A stretch of 64,000 nt of DNA from UBA1275 sp038124025 (GTDB taxonomy: Bacteria > Bacteroidota > Rhodothermia > Balneolales > Balneolaceae), in the NCBI GenBank assembly GCA_038124025.1, contig JAYPBC010000012.1:1-64000 (forward strand), given 5' to 3'. The notes under the pieces are model-generated. The model had not been told where the DNA came from, did not search any database, and worked only from the letters and a program-made list of their open reading frames with translations. Below, one piece after another: positions 17,736 to 26,774 of this stretch (position 1 is its first letter; every line of letters starts with the position of its first letter). The position numbers were made by a program, and so were the translations under genes.

Positions 17736-18430
17736 GCAATTGCCAGCGCCTGTAAAATGGATTCGAAGATCGGCTTGCCATCCTCTTTACCCAGCAATTT
17801 TTCCATCGCCCGTTCGGGATGTGGCATCATACCAAGCACATTTTTTTGTTTGTTCGTAATGCCTGCTATGTGATCAATGGAGCCATTTATATTTGCTTCT
17901 GGCGTTGTTTCGCCATGGGCATTTACATATCGAAATAGAACTTGATCGTTGTCTTGTAATTCGTTTAGCCCATCATTATCAATATAGTAATTACCCTCAC
18001 CATGGGAGACCGGAATACTAAGAAGCTGGCCTTTTTGCAAAGAGGAGGTATACATGCTCTGAGTACTTTCTACCCGTATATGAACATCCTTACAAATAAA
18101 TTTAAGTTGTTCATTATGCCTCATAGCACCCGGAATTAGCCCTGCCTCCAACAAAATTTGAAAGCCATTACAAATTCCCATCACCGGTCCACCTTTTTTT
18201 GCGTATTTGATCAACTCTTGCATGATGGGTGAAAAACGCGCAATGGCTCCAGAACGAAGATAATCTCCGTATGAGAACCCACCAGGAACAATAATCAGAT
18301 CCAATCCGGATACATCGGAGTCTTTATGCCAAAGAAATTTTACGTCGGCATTCATTACATGTTTTAAAGCATGATATGCATCATGATCACAATTCGAACC
18401 TGGAAATACAATTACACCAACTGTTGCCAC
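17732..18430 (-). CDS. purQ: Phosphoribosylformylglycinamidine synthase, glutaminase subunit
   Basis: 232 residues of a class I glutamine amidotransferase. The triad is visible: C87 in GICNGFQ, H204 and E206 in MMPHPERAME. FPGSNCDHDAYHA at the N-terminus is PurQ-specific. It releases ammonia for PurL, with PurS as the bridging subunit, in the fourth step of purine synthesis. The presence of separate purQ and purS implies the three-part PurLQS enzyme instead of a single large PurL; purL is not in the window. It overlaps lptB by four bases and is separated from purS by clpS. Confidence 0.95.
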   Translation of the reverse strand: MATVGVIVFPGSNCDHDAYHALKHVMNADVKFLWHKDSDVSGLDLIIVPGGFSYGDYLRSGAIARFSPIMQELIKYAKKGGPVMGICNGFQILLEAGLIPGAMRHNEQLKFICKDVHIRVESTQSMYTSSLQKGQLLSIPVSHGEGNYYIDNDGLNELQDNDQVLFRYVNAHGETTPEANINGSIDHIAGITNKQKNVLGMMPHPERAMEKLLGKEDGKPIFESILQALAIA

Positions 18431-18448
18431 TTTTAGCCTATTTTAGGG

Positions 18449-18775
18449 TTAGCCTTTAATTTCTGTTATTAATTCAATTTCTCTTAAAATATAATCGCGC
18501 TTTAAACACTCTTCAAATTCTCCTTCAAATACAATAGCTTTACCTTCGCTATGAACTTTTAAGGTTAATTCTTCGGCACGACCGCGTCCACATTTCAATG
18601 CTTTGATGAGTTGTTGTATAACTTCCTCAAAAGTATGCACCTCGTCATTGTACAGCACAAGTCTCCAAGGTGTTTGTATCGCTTCCTCAACTTCCTCTTG
18701 AGCATAGGTTTCTATATCACCCTCTGTACTTGCCTGCTTAGCAAAAACTAGAGTATGAGCTACCGGTGCATACAT
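18449..18775 (-). CDS. clpS: ATP-dependent Clp protease adaptor ClpS
   Basis: 108 residues. A flexible N-terminal part of about 35 residues is followed by the ClpS core: WRLVLYNDEVHTFEEVI corresponds to the NDD/T region that forms the N-degron pocket (here N-D-E), and KVHSEGKAIVFEG holds the conserved His. ClpS binds proteins with destabilising N-terminal residues and hands them to ClpA/ClpC-ClpP. No clpA lies next to it. Instead it sits between purS (15 bases upstream) and purQ (18 bases downstream), an unexpected position. Confidence 0.88.
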   Translation of the reverse strand: MYAPVAHTLVFAKQASTEGDIETYAQEEVEEAIQTPWRLVLYNDEVHTFEEVIQQLIKALKCGRGRAEELTLKVHSEGKAIVFEGEFEECLKRDYILREIELITEIKG

Positions 18776-18789
18776 GAATTTCTCCCTTA

Positions 18790-19035
18790 CTAGGATTCAA
18801 ACTGTATATCAAAATCTTCCATTACTTCATTAGCCAACAATTTACTGCAAGCCGACTCCACAATACCACGAGCTTCTTCCTCGCTGTTAGCTTGTACATC
18901 AATCTCTATAAATTTACCAATACGAACGCCTTCTATATTGGTTAATCCTAAATTTTGTAAGGCATGATGCGCCGCTTTTCCTTTAGGGTCTAGAATAGAC
19001 GGGCGTAAGGTAACGTTAACTTTTGCTTTGTACAT
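18790..19035 (-). CDS. purS: Phosphoribosylformylglycinamidine synthase subunit PurS
   Basis: 81 residues, the standard PurS length. It starts with the characteristic YKAKVNVTLRPSILDPKG, then AAHHALQNLGL and VRIGKFIEIDV. The small dimer bridges PurQ and PurL so ammonia can be channelled. It heads the purS-clpS-purQ-lptB-rhodanese run and lies 91 bases after miaA. Confidence 0.95.
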   Translation of the reverse strand: MYKAKVNVTLRPSILDPKGKAAHHALQNLGLTNIEGVRIGKFIEIDVQANSEEEARGIVESACSKLLANEVMEDFDIQFES

Positions 19036-19125
19036 AAATGAATAAGGTTAAATAATACCTAAAGGTAGGGTTTCTTAGGTTTAGCTGCTAAATGTATCCT
19101 TAAAAAATTGGCATCATCGTATTGT

Positions 19126-20070
19126 TTAGTTGGGGTTATATTTTATTTCTTGTAAAATTAGCTCTAATATCTCTTCCTCGGTCTGTTCTTCAGGATAAAA
19201 CCATCGAATAAATGGCCATTTCCGGAACCAAGTCTCTTGTCTTTTTGCATATCTCTTGGTATGAATTTTGATCTTCTCAATGGCCAATTCAAGACTGAGC
19301 TCCTCATTAAAATGTGAAATTATTTCTGAATAGCCTACCGTTTGAAGGGCCTGATTTTTTGATGAATAACCCTGCTGTAACAATCCCTTCACTTCCTCAA
19401 TTAGTCCTTGTTCAATCATTTGATCTACCCTCTTTTCAATTCGTTCGTACAAGCTTGACCTAGGCCTACTAAGGCCAAAGATGATGGTATCTTCAGGGCA
19501 TGTAGGCAGAGTGTTTGAGTGAAAAGAACTGAAGGGCTTGCCCGATTCATAATACACATCCAGAGCTCTTATAATGCGTTGCGGATTTAAGCCATCCATT
19601 TTGCGAGCATAGTTTGCATCAACCCGTTGGAGAATTTCATATAATGATTCTATACCTTCGGTCCTGGCTTGTTCTTTTAATTCATGTACTCGCTCAGGGT
19701 TGGCCTTGGGAAGGGGGTCTAAGCCGATGATTAAACTGCTTAAATACAAGGTAGATCCACCCACATAAATCAACGGCGGGTTTGAGGAGGTCTGCCGATG
19801 CTCGGTCTCCCATTGCTCAACACGTTTTAAAAAGGAAAAGGGGGAGTCTGGCTCATCTGGGTCTAGGACATCCACATTAAAATGGGAGGCTTGCTGCCGC
19901 TGGTCTGCACTCGCTTTTGCCGTACCAATATCTAAATAACGATAGGACTGGCGGGCATCCACGGAAACTATGCTTGTTTTAAGTCTATTTGCCAGCCTTA
20001 TAGATAGCTTGGTTTTACCTACCGCAGTCGGTCCTAAAAGCACCAATTTACGTATTGAACTCCTGCTCAT
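19126..20070 (-). CDS. miaA: tRNA dimethylallyltransferase
   Basis: 314 residues from the ATG at 20068-20070, which directly precedes SRSSIRKLVLLGPTAVGKT, the usual MiaA opening with its P-loop. An open frame continues 31 residues further upstream, but that stretch lies inside the PorV gene and looks non-homologous. The DARQSYRYLDIGTAK segment, the YVGGSTLYL segment and the RYAKRQETWFRKW near the C-terminus are all family marks. MiaA adds a dimethylallyl group to A37 of tRNAs reading UNN codons. The start lies one base after the PorV stop codon, so translation is likely coupled. Confidence 0.93.
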   Translation of the reverse strand: MSRSSIRKLVLLGPTAVGKTKLSIRLANRLKTSIVSVDARQSYRYLDIGTAKASADQRQQASHFNVDVLDPDEPDSPFSFLKRVEQWETEHRQTSSNPPLIYVGGSTLYLSSLIIGLDPLPKANPERVHELKEQARTEGIESLYEILQRVDANYARKMDGLNPQRIIRALDVYYESGKPFSSFHSNTLPTCPEDTIIFGLSRPRSSLYERIEKRVDQMIEQGLIEEVKGLLQQGYSSKNQALQTVGYSEIISHFNEELSLELAIEKIKIHTKRYAKRQETWFRKWPFIRWFYPEEQTEEEILELILQEIKYNPN

Positions 20071-20071
20071 A

Positions 20072-21205
20072 TTAATCCCATAGTAGGCGTACGGAGACGC
20101 GGTGCGTACTACCCAACTCAGCTCCGCTACCGGCAAAGCCCATAAAGCCATAGTCAATCGCAAATTTATACACCTCCACTCCCATTCCTAGCGTGGGGCG
20201 CATAGTCCAACCCGAAAGTGGGTCTTCATATAAATCTGTTAGACCCAATCGTAAGGATAAGCGTTCTCTAAACACCCCCTCCACTCCAAGGCGCGGTTCC
20301 AAACTCCATGAACCCAGGTTTAAATAATACGCTTCTCTTCCTTCAAACATGCTAAGAAGATCGAAAGCGGCATTAATAGTCCACTCCTTATACAGAAAAC
20401 TACGGGCTACTCCCATTCGTAACGAGGGACGAACATATTCGTCAGATCCTTCTGGACGTTGATCCCCAAATACTTCTTCATACCCATCGAATTCATCCTG
20501 ATTTACCGTCCATACTTTCCGTAAAGTGGTAGCATCTATCCACTGAATGCCCCAAAGCCACTCTTCCCATTGACCCTGCGCACCTAAGTCTACACTATAA
20601 CCCCATGCATGTGCAAAAGGACCAAGTTTTTGTCGAATAAACTTTAGAGAGCCACCATAATATATGGGTAAATCGCCTGGTGCTTGTTCGGAAGCATAGG
20701 ATACATACCAGGCCATGTCCGTAGCACTAAAACGTGTAATATATTGTTCAACATTGGCTTTTGGCCCACCATTATTTCCTCTATTCGGATCCCAGGCGTC
20801 TAATGTATTGGCGATATTATCAACTCCTTGTCGAAAGAAGCTAAGGGCTAAGACTCCTCTATCCTGTGGCAAAGGTAAGGCTAGGGATCCATAGTCATAG
20901 CCCACGATTCCCCCAAAGCGTTCAGAATGCATATACATTATTTGGACCTCTCCTACCGATCGTAAACCTGCAGGATTCCAGTATGCGGCACTTACCCCCT
21001 CTGTTATGGCTGCTTGTGCTCCACCCATACTTAACGCTTTTGCTCCTGCGCCTACCCGCAAAAATTCACTGCCGTACTTCGCGTGAAGAGACTGGGAAAG
21101 AGCCTGCTTTGGAGCGCAAAACAAGAACCAAACGACAAACAGCCAGCGGCCAAATGACAATGTTGATGTAGACAAAATGATGTGCTTTGTTGTTTTTATA
21201 CCCAC
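20072..21205 (-). CDS. PorV/PorQ-family outer-membrane beta-barrel protein
   Basis: 377 residues. A signal peptide ends near residue 38 (PKQALSQSLHAKYG). The mature start, FLRVGAGAKALSMGGAQAA then AAYWNPAGL, is the hallmark of the PorV/UPF0164 barrel family. The rest alternates beta strands with aromatic residues. PorV is an outer-membrane shuttle of the type IX secretion system in Bacteroidota, but many members occur without that system and have no assigned role; no other type IX gene is in this window. It leads the minus-strand operon and directly precedes miaA. Confidence 0.75.
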   Translation of the reverse strand: MGIKTTKHIILSTSTLSFGRWLFVVWFLFCAPKQALSQSLHAKYGSEFLRVGAGAKALSMGGAQAAITEGVSAAYWNPAGLRSVGEVQIMYMHSERFGGIVGYDYGSLALPLPQDRGVLALSFFRQGVDNIANTLDAWDPNRGNNGGPKANVEQYITRFSATDMAWYVSYASEQAPGDLPIYYGGSLKFIRQKLGPFAHAWGYSVDLGAQGQWEEWLWGIQWIDATTLRKVWTVNQDEFDGYEEVFGDQRPEGSDEYVRPSLRMGVARSFLYKEWTINAAFDLLSMFEGREAYYLNLGSWSLEPRLGVEGVFRERLSLRLGLTDLYEDPLSGWTMRPTLGMGVEVYKFAIDYGFMGFAGSGAELGSTHRVSVRLLWD

Positions 21206-21358
21206 TTATTTAAGATATAAAATGCTCGGAAGTGAATTCGTAAAAATGCACGGTGATTTGTTGCAGAGAGTACCGTATTTTCTTAGTATAAGTACATATG
21301 TTGGAAAGGGCAATCCAACCGCTAAACCGTCGAATAAATCCCTATAATACAACTATCT

Positions 21359-22474
21359 ATGAAATTTTCTGTATCTAGTAGCGAACTCAACAAAGGCCTG
21401 TCTACCGTAATTGGCGCCGTACCAAATAAAGCAACCTTACCTATATTAGAAACAATTCTATTTAAGAGTGAAGAGAGTAGCATCAAGTTAAGTGCCACTG
21501 ATCTAGAAATCTCTATTATTCAACATGTACAGGCGGATATTGAAGAAGCTGGTTCTATCGCAATACCTGCAAGAAGACTGCTAGAAACACTTCGCCAACT
21601 ACCCAACATCACGGTCTTTTTCGAGGTTGATGACCGGGGTAATATCTTATTTAAGACGGACAAAGGGACATATAAACTGGTGGGTGACAATGCCGATGAC
21701 TTCCCTGAAATACCTGACTTAATGGATGGAACCACCATTGAAACCGATACTGAAGTGGTTCAACAAGCCATTAATAAAACACTTTTTGCTGTATCTAATG
21801 ATGATCTGCGACCTGCAATGATGGGCGTTTATTTTCAGCTTGGACCCAATTCTTCTCAGTTTGTTTCTACCGATGGGCACCGGCTAGTTAAGTACAGTAC
21901 CACTGAAATGACTACCGAACAAGAGCATTCGTTTATTGTACCAGATAAAGCGCTTGCATTAATTCAAAAGAGTATATCCAATGAATTAACCACCATACAG
22001 GTTAATCAAGACCATGTGAGTTTTAAGAGTGGGTCTACTCAATTGATCACGCGCTTAATCAATGAACAATATCCTAATTACGAATCGGTAATCCCTCGTG
22101 ACAACGACAAATTTTTATCTATTAGCAAAGATCAAATGCTATCCACCGTTAAACGAGTGTCTATATTTTCGAGTAGCACCACCCGGCAAATTCGCCTTCA
22201 ATTAGGTCCCGATAAATTGACCATCCGCGCCGAAGATTTGGATATGAGTAGTGAAGCCAAAGAAACCATAGATTGTGATTACAGTAATGAATCTATGGAA
22301 ATTGGATTTAATGCCAAGTACTTGTCGGATGTATTGCAAAATATCGAAGGAGATGAAGTAAGCTTCGAATTCTCCTCACCTAATAAGGCAGGAATTGTAA
22401 AACCCACACAAAGTGACGAAAGCGAAGAGATGTTAATGTTGGTAATGCCGGTTATGTTAAATAGCTATAGCTAG
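21359..22474 (+). CDS. dnaN: DNA polymerase III sliding clamp (beta subunit)
   Basis: 371 residues, normal clamp length with three repeated domains. Diagnostic stretches include MKFSVSSSELNKGL at the N-terminus, LPILETILF near residue 26, STDGHRLVKYS near residue 172, and the C-terminal LMLVMPVML that resembles the MPMRL protein-binding edge. The clamp encircles DNA and tethers polymerase III. It is not next to dnaA or recF here, so there is no sign of a replication origin nearby. Transcribed divergently from the PorV operon across a 153-base gap. Confidence 0.96.
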   Translation: MKFSVSSSELNKGLSTVIGAVPNKATLPILETILFKSEESSIKLSATDLEISIIQHVQADIEEAGSIAIPARRLLETLRQLPNITVFFEVDDRGNILFKTDKGTYKLVGDNADDFPEIPDLMDGTTIETDTEVVQQAINKTLFAVSNDDLRPAMMGVYFQLGPNSSQFVSTDGHRLVKYSTTEMTTEQEHSFIVPDKALALIQKSISNELTTIQVNQDHVSFKSGSTQLITRLINEQYPNYESVIPRDNDKFLSISKDQMLSTVKRVSIFSSSTTRQIRLQLGPDKLTIRAEDLDMSSEAKETIDCDYSNESMEIGFNAKYLSDVLQNIEGDEVSFEFSSPNKAGIVKPTQSDESEEMLMLVMPVMLNSYS

Positions 22475-22509
22475 AGCTGCCACAAACCTTTGTCGCTCCT
22501 AGTATATCT

Positions 22510-23298
22510 ATGAGCAAATTAATTACCCTTACCACTGATTTTGGGCTTCAAGACCACTACGTAAGCGCAATGAAAGCTGTTATGCTTGGGATTGCTCCTG
22601 ATGTGCGTTTTGTTGACATTTCTCACGAAATACCCCCTCAAGATATTATGGCTGGAGCGTGGGTAATCCGGAACGCAGCCTTTCTCTTTCCCCCAAAAAC
22701 TATTCACTTAGTAGTGGTTGATCCTGGCGTTGGTACCGATAGAAATCCCATCGCCCTAGAAGTAAATGAGCAACTATTTGTGGGGCCTGACAATGGAATT
22801 TTTTCACTTTTTTTTGAGGAATTCAGCTATCAGGCATATAAGTTAAACAAAGCGAAATTTTGGAGAAATGTACGCTCCAGAACCTTTCATGGCCGCGATT
22901 TATTTTCCCCTATAGCGGCTCATTTAGCCACCGGCGTAAGCTTGAAAGAGCTCGGAGACCCTATTAGCGATTTGGTAAGTTACCACTGGGCTGTTCCCAT
23001 TGGGGATAAAGATGGTTTGCAGGGATGGGTGATCCATATTGATCGTTTTGGGAACCTCATTACCAACATATCTGAAGAGCTTATCGAACAAACTATAGGG
23101 CGCCGAAAAGTGCGCATTTATGTTGGAAACACTATGATCGATCATCTTGTAAATACCTTTGAAGACGTGGCTCCGGGCGAACCTGCTGCCTTTGTTGGCA
23201 GCTCCGGGATGATGGAAATTGGCATAAACCGAGGGAACGCCGCCGAAATGTTAAGTGTAGATAAAGGCACACAAATTTCATTAGTCCTACAGAAGTAG
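22510..23298 (+). CDS. SAM hydrolase, DUF62 (S-adenosyl-L-methionine hydroxide adenosyltransferase)
   Basis: 262 residues of the DUF62/fluorinase-chlorinase fold. LTTDFGLQDHYVSAMK at the N-terminus, VDISHEIPPQDI, VVVDPGVGTDR, VGPDNGIFS and HGRDLFSPIAAHLA are typical of the hydroxide-using branch, including the Asp-Arg-His set (D in TTDFG, R in GVGTDR, H in FHGRD). Characterised members split SAM to adenosine and methionine with water. Its physiological role is unclear in most bacteria. It starts 35 bases after dnaN on the same strand and is probably co-transcribed. Confidence 0.9.
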   Translation: MSKLITLTTDFGLQDHYVSAMKAVMLGIAPDVRFVDISHEIPPQDIMAGAWVIRNAAFLFPPKTIHLVVVDPGVGTDRNPIALEVNEQLFVGPDNGIFSLFFEEFSYQAYKLNKAKFWRNVRSRTFHGRDLFSPIAAHLATGVSLKELGDPISDLVSYHWAVPIGDKDGLQGWVIHIDRFGNLITNISEELIEQTIGRRKVRIYVGNTMIDHLVNTFEDVAPGEPAAFVGSSGMMEIGINRGNAAEMLSVDKGTQISLVLQK

Positions 23299-23455
23299 GG
23301 CCAGCCTATTATATCGGTTAATGAATTAGTCGCTATCTAAGTGCTTCAACAAAACTTGGTTTTCGAAACGTTTGCTGTCCGCACCCGTATACTAATTAAG
23401 TAATGAATCTTCTGTTCCACTACACCCACTAAATGTAATTTATCAGCCAGAGCTT

Positions 23456-24256
23456 ATGCCATTGGAACTTCGTGCCCCACACAATGAACGCCTTTCTCTA
23501 GAGCTACCGGTAGAAGCTGCGCAGCTAAGCACCCCTTTTAATGGCTCTATTTGTGGTGAAGACGGACGGCTCTTTTCCATCGACCGCAATATCATTCAAC
23601 TAGTTGATAATAAACGCTCCTTTGATACACTAGCACAACTTGCCAATCACATTCCTGTCACCGCACAGGTATATGAAGATCTATGGAGAAGGCGTTCGAT
23701 AGGAATACTAAGCGGCAAAGATTTTAGTTTAGAAGAGGAAAAAAAACTATTGCTGGATTGGATCGAGCCAAAGGGTGGGGAAAATATATTAGATGTAGGA
23801 TGTTCCACCGCATTTTATGCAAGAAGCCTACAAGACTTTGAACCCGGTGCACAGACGGTGGCCCTAGATCTTTCTTTTCCTATGCTCCAAAAAGCTCGTG
23901 AGAAAGCTCTTGGCGAGGAAGTAGACTTATACTTATTACAGGCTGATGCCCGTCAGCTACCCTTTTTTTCTAATACTTTTGATGTAATTGCAATGGGTGG
24001 GACCCTAAACGAAGTGTCAAACACCGCTCAGGTACTTACTGAAATCCGGAGAGTATTACGACCCAAGGGCCGTTTCTTTATCATGTATTTACTTAAGAGT
24101 ACTCATTGGTTGGGACGAGTTGCCCAAGAATCTACTTCACTGGGTGGCTTAGATTTTTGGACCTACGAAGAGTCTAAAAATCTGTTCAAAAGTGCTGGTT
24201 TCACCATAGATCGAATAGAGACAAAGGGCATTGTAGCCTTTGCTTTGCTAGGTTAA
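23456..24256 (+). CDS. Class I SAM-dependent methyltransferase
   Basis: 266 residues. Motif I is ILDVGCSTAFYA near residue 108, followed by an acidic strand end at ALDLSFPML (about 138) and LQADARQLPFFSNTFDVI (about 160), all typical of Methyltransf_11-type enzymes. The first ~65 residues, with FNGSICGEDGRLFSIDRNI, resemble the small N-terminal module seen before such domains but lack a full zinc-binding cysteine set. The substrate is unknown. The family includes small-molecule, lipid and quinone methyltransferases. A 157-base gap separates it from the SAM hydrolase. Confidence 0.85.
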   Translation: MPLELRAPHNERLSLELPVEAAQLSTPFNGSICGEDGRLFSIDRNIIQLVDNKRSFDTLAQLANHIPVTAQVYEDLWRRRSIGILSGKDFSLEEEKKLLLDWIEPKGGENILDVGCSTAFYARSLQDFEPGAQTVALDLSFPMLQKAREKALGEEVDLYLLQADARQLPFFSNTFDVIAMGGTLNEVSNTAQVLTEIRRVLRPKGRFFIMYLLKSTHWLGRVAQESTSLGGLDFWTYEESKNLFKSAGFTIDRIETKGIVAFALLG

Positions 24257-24295
24257 TTATCTGACCAAGATATGACCCTTCAGCCACCTTGAGAC

Positions 24296-25933
24296 TTACA
24301 TTTGCTTCGGCGCGTGAATACCTAAGATACCCAATCCATTGAGCAAGACCCTTGCGGTTTGTCTAGCCAAAAGTACTCGAGCTTGGGCATAGTCTTGTTC
24401 AACACCCATGATTCTACAATCATGATAAAACGAAGTGAAGTCGGTCGCTACATCGTTCAAGTAATTAATTAGACGGTGAGGTTCAGAGGCATTGGCGGCA
24501 CCTACGATGGCTTTGGGTAATTTAAAAAGTGTTTTCATAAGCGCTAGTTCAGAGGGATGAACCAATGATTTTAGCTGCTCTACCGTTGGGGCTTCTGGTG
24601 GTGCGCCATATTCTTCTTCCGCTTTGCGTAAGATACTATGAATACGTGCATGAGCATACTGAAGGTAAAATACAGGGTTTTTTTCGCCAGCTTCTTTTGC
24701 TTGCCCTATATCAAACTCTAAGTGAGTATTTGGAGACCTCATTAAAAAGAAAAACCGGGTAACATCCGAACCTACCTCATCCATTAATTCGTCTAAGGTC
24801 ACAAAATTAGCTTTTCGAGTGCTCATTTTAAAGGGTTGCCCATCTTTGACTAAGGTCACAAACTGATAGACAATAACGCGTATTCGCTGTTCATCATACC
24901 CTAGTGCTTGTAATGCAGATAAAACGTCTGGATAGGTAGCTATATGATCGGCGCCAAATATGTCCACACATTCATCGTATCCTCTGTCTAATTTGTTGGC
25001 ATGATAGGCAATGTCTGGTAGGCGATATGTTGGTTCTCCCGTACTTTTTACTAATACAGTATCTTTTTCTTTACCAAACTCCGTGGTTTTGAACCAGGTT
25101 GCCCCATCTGCCTCGTAAACCAATCCTTTTTCTTTTAAGGCCTTAATGACTTTATCTATATCTCCATTCTCATACAGATCAAATTCATTAAAGAAACTGT
25201 CCATATGAATATTCATTCGCTCCAATGTCTGGCTAATGTCCGCAAATATGGCTTCTTGGGCTACTTTTTTGAACGATTCCCACTCTTTTTCTTCCCACTC
25301 TTTTCCGTATTCATTCAAAATTCCTTGGGCTATATCGATAATGTAGCCCCCCTCGTACCCACCTTCAGGTAATTCGGCGGGTTGTTCTAATAACTGCTGA
25401 TATCGAGCCTGAACGCTTTGACCTAATACCCTCATTTGGCGGCCTGCATCGTTAAAATAGTATTCCCGATCAACGGATGCGCCCGTCCATTCCAACAATC
25501 GAGCAATGGTATCCCCTAAGACCGCATTTCTTCCGTGGCCTACCGTCAGTGGTCCAGTTGGATTCGCACTTACAAATTCTATCTGAATCCGCTGACCCCT
25601 CCGAGATTCTGTTTTCCCAAAATCCACGCCTTCTTCAATGACTGCGCGCAGTTGTTGATACACATACTCCTTCGCAAACCGAAAGTTTATAAAGCCTGGC
25701 CCGGCTATTTCGATGGCCTCCAACACTTGCGGGTCTACTGGCATCGCGTCGAGAAGTTGCTGCGCTATAAAACGGGGGTTTTGGCGAAGTGGCTTTGCTA
25801 AAAGCATCGCTATATTGGTGGAAACATCGCCATATTCAGCAATTTTTGGGGATTCTAATTGAATCTCTGGCAGTTCGGGAATATCAAGTTCCAATAAAGC
25901 CGTATGGAGTAAATTATAGATGTAACTGTTCAT
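24296..25933 (-). CDS. argS: Arginine--tRNA ligase
   Basis: 545 residues, a typical class Ia ArgRS. The N-terminal Add1 domain is followed by FVSANPTGPLTVGHGRN (about 120-136); the HIGH motif is TVGH, with Thr in the first position. The KMSK-like loop is FKMSTRKANFV. The anticodon-binding domain (DALR) fills the last ~120 residues and ends in the usual short C-terminus (GLGILGIHAPKQM). It charges tRNA-Arg in the cytoplasm. radC lies 70 bases upstream on the same strand. Confidence 0.96.
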   Translation of the reverse strand: MNSYIYNLLHTALLELDIPELPEIQLESPKIAEYGDVSTNIAMLLAKPLRQNPRFIAQQLLDAMPVDPQVLEAIEIAGPGFINFRFAKEYVYQQLRAVIEEGVDFGKTESRRGQRIQIEFVSANPTGPLTVGHGRNAVLGDTIARLLEWTGASVDREYYFNDAGRQMRVLGQSVQARYQQLLEQPAELPEGGYEGGYIIDIAQGILNEYGKEWEEKEWESFKKVAQEAIFADISQTLERMNIHMDSFFNEFDLYENGDIDKVIKALKEKGLVYEADGATWFKTTEFGKEKDTVLVKSTGEPTYRLPDIAYHANKLDRGYDECVDIFGADHIATYPDVLSALQALGYDEQRIRVIVYQFVTLVKDGQPFKMSTRKANFVTLDELMDEVGSDVTRFFFLMRSPNTHLEFDIGQAKEAGEKNPVFYLQYAHARIHSILRKAEEEYGAPPEAPTVEQLKSLVHPSELALMKTLFKLPKAIVGAANASEPHRLINYLNDVATDFTSFYHDCRIMGVEQDYAQARVLLARQTARVLLNGLGILGIHAPKQM

Positions 25934-26003
25934 AAGTCAAAGATACAGTTTTCCCCTGAATGGTGTTACCCCAAAACCGTTGCAAAAATACTCTTGTATG
26001 CCC

Positions 26004-26699
26004 TTATACCAATCCCTCACTACGCAAAGACACATAGTCATAACCAGCAATAATGATATGATCATCCAGGGGCACGCCTAACATCGTTCCTGCTTCTTGA
26101 ATGCGCTTTGTCAACTGTATATCTGCATGGGAAGCTCTGGTATTCCCCGACGGATGATTATGTAGCACAATAATCGACTGCGCATGGTGCAAAATGGATA
26201 ACCTCATCACCTCGGCTGGCTCCACTACGGTGGCACGACTGCCGCCCGAACTTATTTGTTTAAATTCAATCATCTGTTTCTGGTTATTTAGAAAGCATAC
26301 GATGAACACCTCTTTGGTTAAATGGCGTAGTTTCGGACCAAAAAATGCCGCTACTGCCTCAGGACCTGTCATTTGAACCGGCACAATATCCGAGGGACTT
26401 TGCACCCGCCTAGATAACTCAAAACAAGCCTCTAAGGTAAGTGCTTTGACTTGTGCAATGCCAGGAACTATCCGCAACTCCTTCCATTCTTTACGTGACA
26501 TTGCGTGTAAGCCCCCCGTCTGCTTCAATAGTATTCGCGCCGTGTCTAGCACATTGTACTTTTTAGACCCTGATCGAATTAGAATGGCCAGTAACTCGGC
26601 ATCTGTCAATAAAGAGGCGCCATGACGTTTTAATTTTTCCCGTGGCTGCTCTTGGGTGCTCAATTCTTGCACCTTAAAATGAGACTGTTCATCATTCAT
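26004..26699 (-). CDS. radC: RadC family protein (JAB/MPN domain)
   Basis: 231 residues. A helix-hairpin-helix-like N-terminus (REKLKRHGASLLTDAELLAILIRSG) precedes an MPN domain whose metal site is intact: E160 region, H180-N-H182-P-S-G and D193 (HNHPSG then ASHAD). Despite the historical name, a direct role in DNA repair is not established; the metal site suggests an isopeptidase-like or nuclease-related hydrolase. It lies between the large metalloprotease and argS on the same strand. Confidence 0.92.
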   Translation of the reverse strand: MNDEQSHFKVQELSTQEQPREKLKRHGASLLTDAELLAILIRSGSKKYNVLDTARILLKQTGGLHAMSRKEWKELRIVPGIAQVKALTLEACFELSRRVQSPSDIVPVQMTGPEAVAAFFGPKLRHLTKEVFIVCFLNNQKQMIEFKQISSGGSRATVVEPAEVMRLSILHHAQSIIVLHNHPSGNTRASHADIQLTKRIQEAGTMLGVPLDDHIIIAGYDYVSLRSEGLV

Positions 26700-26774
26700 A
26701 GTTTGCTCTGTTTTAACATTAGTATTCTGTTAAAAAAGAGCACCGAATAACGGAGTTCTTACCTGATTATTTTG

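Noticed and set aside
20071..20163. 31-residue extension of MiaA
   Set aside because: It overlaps the PorV coding end, and the homologous MiaA N-terminus starts at the ATG at 20070.
16557..21205. Whether the PorV protein signals a type IX secretion system
   Set aside because: No other type IX component or C-terminal sorting domain was seen in the window. The family also occurs without that system.
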